From positions 1 to 64,000 of the forward strand of contig CAZIOT010000017.1 of NCBI GenBank assembly GCA_964540965.1: a DNA stretch of 64,000 bases, in the 5' to 3' direction. Under the pieces are notes generated by a model, which searched no databases, was not told where the DNA came from, and worked only from the letters and a program-made list of their open reading frames with translations. The stretch is from JADYZU01 sp964540965 (GTDB lineage: Bacteria > Pseudomonadota > Alphaproteobacteria > Rhodobacterales > Rhodobacteraceae). Each line of letters begins with the position of its first letter. The first letter of the stretch is position 1. The translations under genes were made by a program, and so were the position numbers. Below are positions 1 to 7,533 of the stretch, piece by piece.

Positions 1-146
1 ACGCCAGGTGGCCTAAACGAGCACTGGGGGCGGCACAAATACGTGACAGGTCCATTTTCGGTGTGTTTTGTCTCGATGTCGGTGCCCGACCAACCGGTCG
101 AGCCCTGATCGAAGCCCCCGTTCACGATGACATTCGTAACCGGCAT
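1..146 (-). CDS. N-terminal fragment of a probable secreted/adhesin-type protein, cut by the window edge
   Basis: Reading leftward from an ATG at 146 gives an open frame that runs off the window (48 codons seen). The ATG is preceded by a purine-rich GTGAGGTG a few bases upstream. The first residues, MPVTNVIVNGGFDQGSTGWS, resemble the carbohydrate-binding-like module found in calcium-binding RTX-type secreted proteins of Rhodobacterales, which commonly begin with an N-x-(I/L)-V-N-G-x-F...GW-x-G pattern. The following TDIETKHTEN also fits, but the next stretch (PVTYLCRPQC...) does not look like the usual continuation, so the gene may be divergent or damaged. No signal peptide is visible, as expected for type I secretion substrates. 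Family assignment is inference from a short match. Confidence 0.4.
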   Translation of the reverse strand, partial: MPVTNVIVNGGFDQGSTGWSGTDIETKHTENGPVTYLCRPQCSFRPPG

Positions 147-230
147 ACTTGCACCTCACCGTTGCCTACCAGTCTCGGCTAGTGGCTGATTCGGGTGAAG
201 GCGGGGTAAAATCACGGCGCCGGCAAGGCG

Positions 231-728
231 TCAGGACATCGGGCAATCGGTGACATCGACCAGCAGGCCGATGGTCGTGGTCGCATCAAAGGCAAGACCC
301 GAGACGTTCAGCGTCAGGCCCCGCGGCGTGATGGTCAGCGCGTCGGGCGCAAGGGACAGGGTCGTCGTGGCCGTGTCGACCGCGGCATCGGCGACCACGG
401 TGCAGGTCGCCGGAAAGGTCAGGACATAGCCATTGAACCGGGCCACGGCGAATTGCGACGGCTCTTGCCCCGGATAGGAAAAGTCGATCCGCCCCTCGGA
501 CAGGTCGATGGTCACCGGCACCACGGCCAGCCCATCGCCATGTTCGCGGAGCATGCCGAATTCCGGCCCCGGCCCGACCACGCCGGCATAGTCGCTGCTG
601 ACAAGATAGGGCGCCGCCGGATCGTCCCAGCTTTCGACGCGGAACAGCACGCTGCGCCCGTCCAGCCCCTCGGCCGAAGCCGCGCCGCAGATCAGCGCCA
701 GCGCCAGTGCCGCCGGTTCAGGCCGCAA
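231..728 (-). CDS. Hypothetical secreted protein (165 aa)
   Basis: The N-terminus (RPEPAALALALICGAASA, then EGLDG) reads as a Sec signal peptide with cleavage after ASA, so the product is probably periplasmic. The mature part is about 145 residues, acidic and beta-rich, with one Cys pair (TCTVV near residue 110 and TDCPMS at the end). The start is a TTG that overlaps the last codons of accA, so translation is probably coupled to accA. I do not recognise the family. A slightly different non-ATG start is possible, but the signal peptide must begin close to here. Confidence 0.6.
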   Translation of the reverse strand: MRPEPAALALALICGAASAEGLDGRSVLFRVESWDDPAAPYLVSSDYAGVVGPGPEFGMLREHGDGLAVVPVTIDLSEGRIDFSYPGQEPSQFAVARFNGYVLTFPATCTVVADAAVDTATTTLSLAPDALTITPRGLTLNVSGLAFDATTTIGLLVDVTDCPMS

Positions 729-1677
729 GGCCGCGCGCGCCCATGGCCAGGAATTTCTGCCGGCGGCCGTCGCGCAACTCCTTGCCCGGCTTGCCGGTCA
801 TCTCGGCCAGCCAGCCGGCCAGCGTTTCGCGCACCGCGGCAATGGTTGCGGCCTTGTCGCGATGGGCACCGCCGACAGGTTCGCGGATGATGCGGTCGAT
901 CACGCCCAGTTCGTTCAGATCCTGAGCCGTCAGCCGCAGCGCGCCCGCCGCCTCCTGCGCCTTGTCGGCGTTCTTCCACAGGATCGAGGCGCAGCCCTCG
1001 GGCGTGATGACCGAATAGATCGAATGTTCCAGCATCGCCACGCGGTTGGCGGTCGCCAGCGCCACAGCTCCGCCCGACCCGCCCTCGCCGATGATGACCG
1101 AGACCGTCGGCACCTTGAGCGACAGGCATTTCTCGGTTGACCGGGCAATCGCCTCGGACTGGCCGCGTTCCTCGGCGCCCTTGCCGGGATAGGCGCCGGG
1201 CGTGTCGACCAGCGTGATCACCGGCACCTTGAAGCGGTCGGCCAGATCCATCAGCCGGATCGCCTTGCGATAGCCCTCGGGCCGGGCCATGCCGAAATTG
1301 CGTTCGATGCGGCTTTTGGTGTCGTGGCCCTTTTCCTGGCCGATCACCATCACCGGCCTGCCGTCGAAACGGGCGAGACCGCCCATCACCGAATGATCCT
1401 CGGCAAAGCCGCGGTCGCCGGCCAGGGGCGTCCAGTCGGTGAACAGGGCCTCGATATAGTCCCGGCAATGCGGCCGGTCGGGATGGCGGGCGACCTGGCA
1501 TTTGCGCCAGGGCGTCAGGTCGCCGTAAAGCTGGGCCAGCAGGTCCTCGGCCTTGCGGTCAAGGGCGGCGGCCTCTTTCTCGACATCCATCTCGGGGTTG
1601 GCGCGGCCCATGGCGCGCAGTTCCTCGGCCTTGCCCTCGATCTCGGCGAGGGGTTTTTCGAATTCGAGGTAGTTCAT
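718..1677 (-). CDS. accA: Acetyl-CoA carboxylase carboxyltransferase subunit alpha
   Basis: AccA (319 aa, normal length) pairs with AccD to form the carboxyltransferase that moves CO2 from biotin-BCCP to acetyl-CoA, making malonyl-CoA for fatty acid synthesis in the cytoplasm. The N-terminal helical stretch MNYLEFEKPLAEIEGKAEEL is typical. The crotonase-like core carries DTPGAYPG (residues 158-165) and the glycine-rich GEGGSGGAVAL (197-207) that shapes the oxyanion hole, followed by ITPEGCASILWK. It is transcribed leftward and overlaps the start of a small secreted-protein gene. The ATG at 1677 is the natural family start. Confidence 0.98.
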   Translation of the reverse strand: MNYLEFEKPLAEIEGKAEELRAMGRANPEMDVEKEAAALDRKAEDLLAQLYGDLTPWRKCQVARHPDRPHCRDYIEALFTDWTPLAGDRGFAEDHSVMGGLARFDGRPVMVIGQEKGHDTKSRIERNFGMARPEGYRKAIRLMDLADRFKVPVITLVDTPGAYPGKGAEERGQSEAIARSTEKCLSLKVPTVSVIIGEGGSGGAVALATANRVAMLEHSIYSVITPEGCASILWKNADKAQEAAGALRLTAQDLNELGVIDRIIREPVGGAHRDKAATIAAVRETLAGWLAEMTGKPGKELRDGRRQKFLAMGARGLAA

Positions 1678-1774
1678 CCCGCACTCCGGCTTGGCTTGGG
1701 TCCGTATATGGCCGCGACCCGCCCCGCGCGCAAGTCAGCAAGACTTGTCGGCCGCGACGTGGCAGAAAGCCGGC

Positions 1775-2608
1775 ATGACCGAATACCGCCAGCGCATCGA
1801 CCGTGTGACCGATCATATCCGCGCCAATCTGTCGGGCGACCTGTCCCTGGATGTGCTGGCCGATGTCGCTGCGCTGTCGCGGTTCCATTTCCACCGCGTC
1901 TATGCCGGCATCGCCGGCGAGACCCTGGCCGAGACCGTGCGCCGCGCGCGGATGAACCGGGCGGCGGTGCTGGTCGCGATGTCCGACCGGCCCCTGCCGC
2001 AGATCGCGGCGGCGGTCGGCTATCCCAATGCCGACAGTTTCGCGCGGACCTTCCGCGCCGCCTTTGGCATGACGCCGCAACAGATGCGCGACGCGGGCCG
2101 GGTGGCCCCGCCGCTCTTGTCCCCACCGAAAGGAGATCTGCCCATGTTCCCCGTCGAAATCCGCACCCTGCCCGATATGGTCATGGCCGCGCTGCCCCAT
2201 CAGGGGCCCTACAGCGGGATCGGCGCCACCTTTTATGAACTGGACCGCCGGCTTGCCGCCTCGGCCCTGAACGGCCACACGCGCGAGGGGGTTGGCATTT
2301 ACTATGACTCGCCCGGCCAGGTGCCCGATTCCGAATTGCGCGCCCATGCCGGCTGCGTCGTGGAACCGGGGCTTGAGGTGCCCGAGGGTTTCGACCGCGT
2401 GCCTTTGGCCGGCGGCCGCCATGCGGTGCTGACGCTGACCGGCCCCTTCACCCAGATCCCCGAGGCCTGGGCCTATCTTTACGGCACATGGCTGCCGTCC
2501 TCGGGCGAAGTGCCGGCCGACCGGGCCCCGTTCGAGATGTATGTCTCGGACATGGCGACCACCGCTCCGGCCGATCTGGTGACGCTGATCTGCATGCCGC
2601 TGCTGTAG
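1775..2608 (+). CDS. AraC-family regulator with C-terminal GyrI-like effector domain
   Basis: The product (277 aa) has an N-terminal AraC DNA-binding domain with two helix-turn-helix motifs (about residues 8-105; second motif around QIAAAVGYPNADSFARTFRA) and, after a proline-rich linker, a GyrI-like/SOUL-type small-molecule domain (about 123-277, beginning FPVEIRTLPDMVMAALPHQG). This is the Rob/BmrR-like layout in which the second half binds amphipathic or toxic ligands. I chose the ATG at 1775 because it begins the conserved TEYRQRIDRV helix; an in-frame ATG 28 codons upstream adds only unconserved low-complexity sequence. It lies divergently from accA. The regulated genes cannot be inferred from this position. 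Confidence 0.9.
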   Translation: MTEYRQRIDRVTDHIRANLSGDLSLDVLADVAALSRFHFHRVYAGIAGETLAETVRRARMNRAAVLVAMSDRPLPQIAAAVGYPNADSFARTFRAAFGMTPQQMRDAGRVAPPLLSPPKGDLPMFPVEIRTLPDMVMAALPHQGPYSGIGATFYELDRRLAASALNGHTREGVGIYYDSPGQVPDSELRAHAGCVVEPGLEVPEGFDRVPLAGGRHAVLTLTGPFTQIPEAWAYLYGTWLPSSGEVPADRAPFEMYVSDMATTAPADLVTLICMPLL

Positions 2609-2714
2609 GGCGGCCCGGCATCGTCATTCTGCCGCACGATCCGCCGGCCCAAGACGGTTGCCAGACGGCTGAGGTGGCGGATAGCCTTGGCTCATTCATC
2701 GCAAGGAGAATGCC

Positions 2715-3404
2715 ATGTCCCGCCTTGTCCGTCTGGTGCCCGCTGCCGTTCTGGCCTGCCTCGCCGCCCTGCCCGCAGCCGCACAGACGCCCGATTTCGG
2801 TGCCGATACCAGCACCTGGGCCAATGACGGCGAATGCGACGACCCGCGCTTTCAGGGTCCGGGCATGACGACGACGACGCTTCTGGACAGGGATATCCGC
2901 GCCGATGCCACCGATTGCCGCAACGCCTTCAACGCCGGCACGATCACGCTGATCGGCGGCGCCACGACCACCCCGGCGCCGGGCAAGACGCCGCCGGGGC
3001 AGGCCCAGCCGCAGGGACTGGTGGTCGGCGGGGTGAATTTCGGCGACGACAGCGGCCGCTGGCCGAACGACGGCGAATGCGACGACCGCCGCTTTGTCGG
3101 CTTCGGCATGGCCAACGGCCTGACGAGCGAGAACATCGGCCGCGACGCCAGCGACTGCCGCAGCGAATTCGACGCCGGCCGCGTCACCCTGTGGTCATGG
3201 AGCGCAGCGCAGGCCGCCACGCAATGCGCCGCGATCAATTTCGGCGATGATTCGGGCGACTACCCCAACGACGACGACTGCGACGATCCGCGGTTCGACG
3301 GGCCGGGCTCGGCCTTCGTCCTCGATCCCGCATGGTCGGGCCGCGACGCGACCGACTGCCGCCGCATGTGCGACTTCGGCATGGTGGCGCTGCGCGACTA
3401 CTAG
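2715..3404 (+). CDS. Secreted protein with three tandem Asp/Cys repeats
   Basis: A 229-aa product with a clear Sec signal peptide (hydrophobic core VPAAVLACLAALPAAAQ, cleavage near residue 24) and three diverged copies of one module at about residues 28-80, 109-160 and 176-227. Each copy has W/Y-x-NDGECDD-x-RF, a spacer of about 20 residues, then RDA-(T/S)-DC-R, so each contains a Cys pair (41/68, 122/148, 189/215) likely to form a disulfide in the periplasm. A Pro/Gln-rich linker separates repeats 1 and 2. The dense acidic motifs could bind a divalent metal; that is inference. A ribosome site AAGGAGAA precedes the ATG. I know no assigned function for such repeats. Confidence 0.85.
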   Translation: MSRLVRLVPAAVLACLAALPAAAQTPDFGADTSTWANDGECDDPRFQGPGMTTTTLLDRDIRADATDCRNAFNAGTITLIGGATTTPAPGKTPPGQAQPQGLVVGGVNFGDDSGRWPNDGECDDRRFVGFGMANGLTSENIGRDASDCRSEFDAGRVTLWSWSAAQAATQCAAINFGDDSGDYPNDDDCDDPRFDGPGSAFVLDPAWSGRDATDCRRMCDFGMVALRDY

Positions 3405-3423
3405 GCAAAAAGACCGCCGCCAC

Positions 3424-4334
3424 ATGGCCAAGGCCGTTTTCATCGCTTCGTCGCATAGCGCCTATCAGGATCGACCGGGGAAGTGTATCACTTCCCCAAC
3501 GACAGGCTTTTGAGGAATGCCCTGACTACGGTCAACGATTGGGTGATCTTCTACGAAGGGCGCCGGGGCCTTGGCCGCGGCTATTACGCCGTTCAACGGG
3601 TTGAGAAGATCGTTCCCGATCCGGTGGATTCGTCGCACAGCTTTGCCATCCTCGACCGCGGCTCGCTTCTGGATTTCGAGACACTGGTTCCGCGGCTGAA
3701 AGAGAATGGCCAGCCGTACGAGACGGGCCTGCCGATCATGGGTGGCAGCAATACAACCTCGATCCGGCCCATATCGGATGCCGATTTCGCCGCCATCGTC
3801 ACGGCTGGTATGCGCGAGGTCGCCGGGCCCGACGCCCTGCCCCGGTCGACCGACTCCATCGCGCCTGCACCTGCACAGCCCGGATTCGCCGAACCGGCCA
3901 CGCCCTTTGTCCCGCCTGGAAACGGGCCGCTCCGGGAACGGGTGATTATGTCGCGTGCCTTTCGCGAGGCCAGCTTTGCCCGACAGGTCAAGCGCGCCTA
4001 TGGTGCGCGCTGTGCATTATCTTGCCTTGAGCTGCGCAACGGTGGCGGTCGGGCCGAGGTCGAAGCCGCCCATATCGTGCCCGTCGAACAGCGCGGCCCC
4101 GATTCGGTCAGCAACGGGCTGGCTTTGTCGGGCACCCTGCACTGGATGTTCGACCGCGGCTTGATCGGCGTCGGAGAAGACAATTCTATCCTTGTCGCAG
4201 GGGATAGTGTCGCCAAGGACATTGCCGAGCGCCTGCTCACGCCGGATCGGCAGCTTATCCTTCCCAGAGAGGCCCATCTTCGTCCCCACCCGGCCTACCT
4301 TGAATGGCACCGAAAGCAGGTTTTCAAAGGTTAG
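3424..4334 (+). pseudogene. HNH endonuclease gene interrupted by a 1-nt frameshift
   Basis: The C-terminal part (frame of 3480-4334) contains an HNH nuclease domain of the type seen in restriction-like proteins: RAYGARCALSC...EVEAAHIVPVEQRGPDSVSNGL, then LHWMFDRGLIGV. Upstream it reads YHFPNDRL...VNDWVIFYEGRRG, which in related proteins follows a start like (M)xKAVFI...YxDRPGE. That start exists here at ATG 3424 (MAKAVFIASSHSAYQDRPG) but in another frame. The frames meet at the G4 run 3477-3480, where one extra G, or a -1 slip on GGG, would restore a ~303-aa protein. Without it the second part would have to start at the GTG at 3483. The HNH core is intact, so this may be a recent mutation, a sequencing error, or rescued by slippage. 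Confidence 0.75.
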
Positions 4335-4394
4335 GTGACTTACGCTGTCGCGGTTCTGGGGCTAAAGCACCACTGTTCCCTGACGGAGGCCCCG

Positions 4395-5360
4395 ATGACA
4401 TTCCGCGCGCAGCACCTGTTGGGGATCGAGCCGCTGCACCCCGTCGAGATCGCCGCGCTGCTGGATCTGGCCGACAGCTATGCCGACCAGAACCGGCAGG
4501 GCCGCGTCCGCCGCGATGTGCTGGACGGGCTGACCCAGATCAACATGTTCTTCGAGAATTCGACCCGCACGCAGTCGAGCTTCGAGCTGGCCGGCAAGCG
4601 GCTGGGCGCCGATGTGATGAACATGTCGATGCAGACCTCGAGCGTGAAGAAGGGCGAGACACTGATCGACACCGCGCTGACGCTAAACGCGATGCGGCCC
4701 GACATCCTGGTGGTGCGGCATCCGCAATCGGGCGCGGTCGAGCTTCTGGCGCAGAAGGTCCACAACTGCACGGTGCTGAACGCCGGCGACGGCCGCCACG
4801 AACATCCGACGCAGGCGCTGCTGGACGCGCTGACCATCCGCCGCGCCAAGGGCCGGCTGCACCGCCTGTCGGTGGCAATCTGCGGCGACATCGCCCATTC
4901 CCGGGTGGCGCGGTCGAACCTGATCCTGCTGGGCAAGATGGAAAACCGGGTGCGGCTTGTCGCGCCGCCCACCCTTCTGCCGCCCGGCATCGCCGATCTG
5001 GGCTGCGAGGTGTTCCACGACATGGCCGAGGGGCTGAAGGACGTCGATGTGGTGATGATGCTGCGGCTGCAGAAGGAACGGATGGACGGCGGTTTCATCC
5101 CGTCGGAACGGGAATATTACCATCGCTACGGCCTTGACGCCGCCAAACTGCGACATGCGCGGCCCGATGCCATCGTCATGCACCCCGGCCCGATGAACCG
5201 CGGCGTCGAGATCGACGGCGAGATCGCCGACGACATCAACCGCTCGGTGATCCAGACCCAGGTGGAAATGGGTGTGGCGGTGCGGATGGCGGCGATGGAC
5301 CTGCTGGTCACGAACCTGCGCGCCGCGCGGGGTCTGGCGGCGGTGGAGGGACGGCAATGA
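4395..5360 (+). CDS. pyrB: Aspartate carbamoyltransferase catalytic subunit
   Basis: PyrB (321 aa) condenses carbamoyl phosphate with aspartate in the second step of pyrimidine synthesis. The carbamoyl-phosphate site FENSTRTQ (residues 53-60), the loop lysines in SSVKKGET (82-89) and the GDGRHEHPTQALLD block (131-144) are all present, as is the late HPGPMNRGVEI motif. The ATG at 4395 is preceded by GGAGG at 4385-4389, which decides the start over an in-frame codon 20 residues upstream. Its stop overlaps the start of the dihydroorotase-like gene (ATGA), so the two are translationally coupled and probably form a complex, as in other pyrB-pyrC' pairs. Confidence 0.97.
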   Translation: MTFRAQHLLGIEPLHPVEIAALLDLADSYADQNRQGRVRRDVLDGLTQINMFFENSTRTQSSFELAGKRLGADVMNMSMQTSSVKKGETLIDTALTLNAMRPDILVVRHPQSGAVELLAQKVHNCTVLNAGDGRHEHPTQALLDALTIRRAKGRLHRLSVAICGDIAHSRVARSNLILLGKMENRVRLVAPPTLLPPGIADLGCEVFHDMAEGLKDVDVVMMLRLQKERMDGGFIPSEREYYHRYGLDAAKLRHARPDAIVMHPGPMNRGVEIDGEIADDINRSVIQTQVEMGVAVRMAAMDLLVTNLRAARGLAAVEGRQ

Positions 5361-6658
5361 CCGACACCGTCTTCCTGCATGCCCGCCTGATCGATCCCGA
5401 GGCCGGGACCGAGACGACCGGCCATCTGATCGTCCGCGACGGGCTGATCTATGACATCATCACCGATCCGGTGCCCAGGGCCGCGGAACGGTTCCGTGCG
5501 CTGGCGCAGATCGACGCCCGCGGCCTGTGCCTTGCCCCCGGGATCGTCGACTGGGGCGTCAAGGTCGGAGAACCCGGCGCGCGACACAAGGAGAGCTTCC
5601 GCAGCGCCGGCCGCGCCGCTGCCGCCGGTGGCGTCACCACCATCGTCACCCGCGCCGACACCGACCCCGCCATCGACACGCCCGAGGCGCTGGAATTCAT
5701 CCTGCGCCGGGCGCAGGCCGACAGTCTGGTCCATGTCCGCCCGATGGCAGCCCTGACCAAGGGCCGGCAGGGCCGCGAAATGACCGAGATCGGATTTCTG
5801 AAAGACACCGGCGCCGTCGCCTTTTCAGACGGCCTGTCCGTGGTCGCCGACAGCCGGATTTATGCAAGGGCGCTGACCTATGCCCGTTCGCTTGACGCGC
5901 TGGTCGTCGGCCATGTGCAGGATCCCTCGCTGACGCAGGGCGCGGTTGCGACCAATGGCAAGTTCGCCTCGCTGCGCGGCCTGCCCTCGGTGCATCCGAT
6001 GGCGGAACGCATGGCGCTTGACCGCGACCTGGCGCTGGTCGAGATGACCGGCGCGCGGTTCCACGCCGACCAGATCACCACCGCCCGCGCCCTGCCGCGG
6101 CTGGAACGCGCCCGTGCCGCCGGGCTGGATGTGACGGCCGGCGTGTCGATCCACCACCTGACGCTGAACGAATTCGATGTCGGCGACTACCGCACCTTCT
6201 TCAAGCTGACCCCGCCCTTGCGGTCCGAGGAGGACCGGCTGGCCATGGTCGAGGCCCTGGCCGCCGGCACCATCGACGTGCTCGGTTCGATGCACACGCC
6301 GCAGGACGAGGAATCGAAACGCCTGCCGTTCGAAGAGGCCGCCGCCGGCGCCGTCGGGCTGGAAACCCTGCTGCCCGCGGCGCTGCGGCTGGTCCATGGC
6401 GGGCACCTGACCCTGCCCCGGTTGTTCCGCGCGATGTCGCTGAACCCGGCCCGGCGGCTTGGCCTGCCCGGCGGGCGGCTGGCCAAGGGCGCGCCGGCCG
6501 ATCTGGTGCTGTTCGATCCCGACGCGCCTTTCGTGCTCGACCGCACGAAACTGCAATCGAAATCGCGCAATACGCCCTTCGACGGAGCGACATTGCAGGG
6601 AAAGGTCAAGGGCACCTGGGTTTCCGGGCGCCGTGTCTGGGGGGGCGAGGATGCCTGA
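5357..6658 (+). CDS. pyrC: Dihydroorotase-like protein lacking metal ligands (probable PyrC' scaffold)
   Basis: A 433-aa amidohydrolase-fold protein of the dihydroorotase family, coupled to pyrB by a 4-nt overlap. The usual D-x-H-x-H metal motif after the first beta strand is replaced by DWGVKVGEPG (near residue 62), and the late active-site aspartate motif (TDHAPH-type) is LGSMHTPQDEESK. Other family blocks are retained: AAAGGVTT, PLRSEEDRLAMVEAL and the C-terminal LNPARRLGLPGGRLAKGAPADLVLFD. It is therefore likely non-catalytic and may serve as a structural partner of aspartate carbamoyltransferase, as known for the inactive PyrC' of some proteobacteria. A functional dihydroorotase should be encoded elsewhere in the genome. 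Confidence 0.9.
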   Translation: MTDTVFLHARLIDPEAGTETTGHLIVRDGLIYDIITDPVPRAAERFRALAQIDARGLCLAPGIVDWGVKVGEPGARHKESFRSAGRAAAAGGVTTIVTRADTDPAIDTPEALEFILRRAQADSLVHVRPMAALTKGRQGREMTEIGFLKDTGAVAFSDGLSVVADSRIYARALTYARSLDALVVGHVQDPSLTQGAVATNGKFASLRGLPSVHPMAERMALDRDLALVEMTGARFHADQITTARALPRLERARAAGLDVTAGVSIHHLTLNEFDVGDYRTFFKLTPPLRSEEDRLAMVEALAAGTIDVLGSMHTPQDEESKRLPFEEAAAGAVGLETLLPAALRLVHGGHLTLPRLFRAMSLNPARRLGLPGGRLAKGAPADLVLFDPDAPFVLDRTKLQSKSRNTPFDGATLQGKVKGTWVSGRRVWGGEDA

Positions 6659-7262
6659 GATCGTGCATTCCGTGCCGGTGCTGCTGGTCTGGGCGCTGGT
6701 CGGCTATCTGTTCGGGTCAATCCCGTTCGGCATCGTCATCACCCGCGCGCTGGGTCTGGGCGACCTGCGGCAGATCGGCTCGGGCAATATCGGCGCGACC
6801 AATGTGCTGCGCACCGGCCATCGCGGCGCCGCGCTGGCGACGCTGCTTCTGGACGGCGGCAAGGGCGCCATCGCCGTGCTGGTCGCCCGCTGGCTGGCCG
6901 GAGAGGACGCGGCGCAGGTCGCCGGTGGCATGGCCTTTCTGGGCCATTGCTTTCCGGTCTGGCTGGGCTTCCGCGGCGGCAAGGGCGTGGCGACCTTCCT
7001 TGGCCTGCTCATCGCACTGGCCTGGCCGGTGGGGCTGGCGGCCTGCCTGACCTGGGCCGTGGTCGCGGCGATCTTCCGCTTTTCCAGCCTGGCCGCGCTG
7101 AGCGCCGCCGGCTTTGCCCCGATCTGGGCGGTGTTCCTGCACCGTGGCGAGGTTGTCTTGCTGGCTTTGGCCCTGGCCGTGCTGGTCTATATCCGCCACT
7201 GGGCCAATATCGGCAGGCTGCGCGCCGGAACCGAACCCCGGATCGGGCGGAAAAAGGCCTGA
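6651..7262 (+). CDS. plsY: Glycerol-3-phosphate acyltransferase PlsY
   Basis: PlsY (203 aa) is an integral membrane enzyme that acylates glycerol-3-phosphate from acyl-phosphate to start phospholipid synthesis. The three catalytic loops are visible: GSIPFGIVITRALG, GSGNIGATNVLRTG and FPVWLGFRGGKGVAT, set between about five hydrophobic helices. The ATG at 6651 overlaps the end of the pyrC-like gene by 8 nt, which together with the family start MPE(I)..LLVWALVGYLFGSIPFG fixes the start. It is the third gene of the pyrB operon; this arrangement is common in the order and links pyrimidine and lipid genes only by position. Confidence 0.96.
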   Translation: MPEIVHSVPVLLVWALVGYLFGSIPFGIVITRALGLGDLRQIGSGNIGATNVLRTGHRGAALATLLLDGGKGAIAVLVARWLAGEDAAQVAGGMAFLGHCFPVWLGFRGGKGVATFLGLLIALAWPVGLAACLTWAVVAAIFRFSSLAALSAAGFAPIWAVFLHRGEVVLLALALAVLVYIRHWANIGRLRAGTEPRIGRKKA

Positions 7263-7373
7263 CATAGGCGGTTTGCCGCAGAGGCGCACACGGTGCGATT
7301 GTGCTGTGCGCGCCGCGGCGTTAAGGGTTTGGTCATAATTGGCCGGCACAGTCAGGGCCGACCCCGACCGGAT

Positions 7374-7526
7374 ATGTCCATGACAGCAATCCCTGCCCGC
7401 CCCCCGCTGCAGCGCCCCTTCGCCGACCCGCCCGAGGCCGCGCGCGTCCCGGCGGGCTGGTGGATCATCCCCTTTGCCGCGTTGGGCACCGGGGTCTGGG
7501 GCAGCCTGGCGATGCTGGTGCTGTAG
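7374..7526 (+). CDS. Small single-pass membrane protein
   Basis: A 50-codon frame (MSMTAIPARPPLQRPFADPP...) with a proline-rich N-terminus and one C-terminal hydrophobic helix (WWIIPFAALGTGVWGSLAML). Either ATG 7374 or ATG 7380 could start it. It ends 8 nt before the convergent gshA. I do not recognise it; the amphiphilic arrangement and codon bias look coding, but it is short. Confidence 0.5.
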   Translation: MSMTAIPARPPLQRPFADPPEAARVPAGWWIIPFAALGTGVWGSLAMLVL

Positions 7527-7533
7527 CCCGGCC

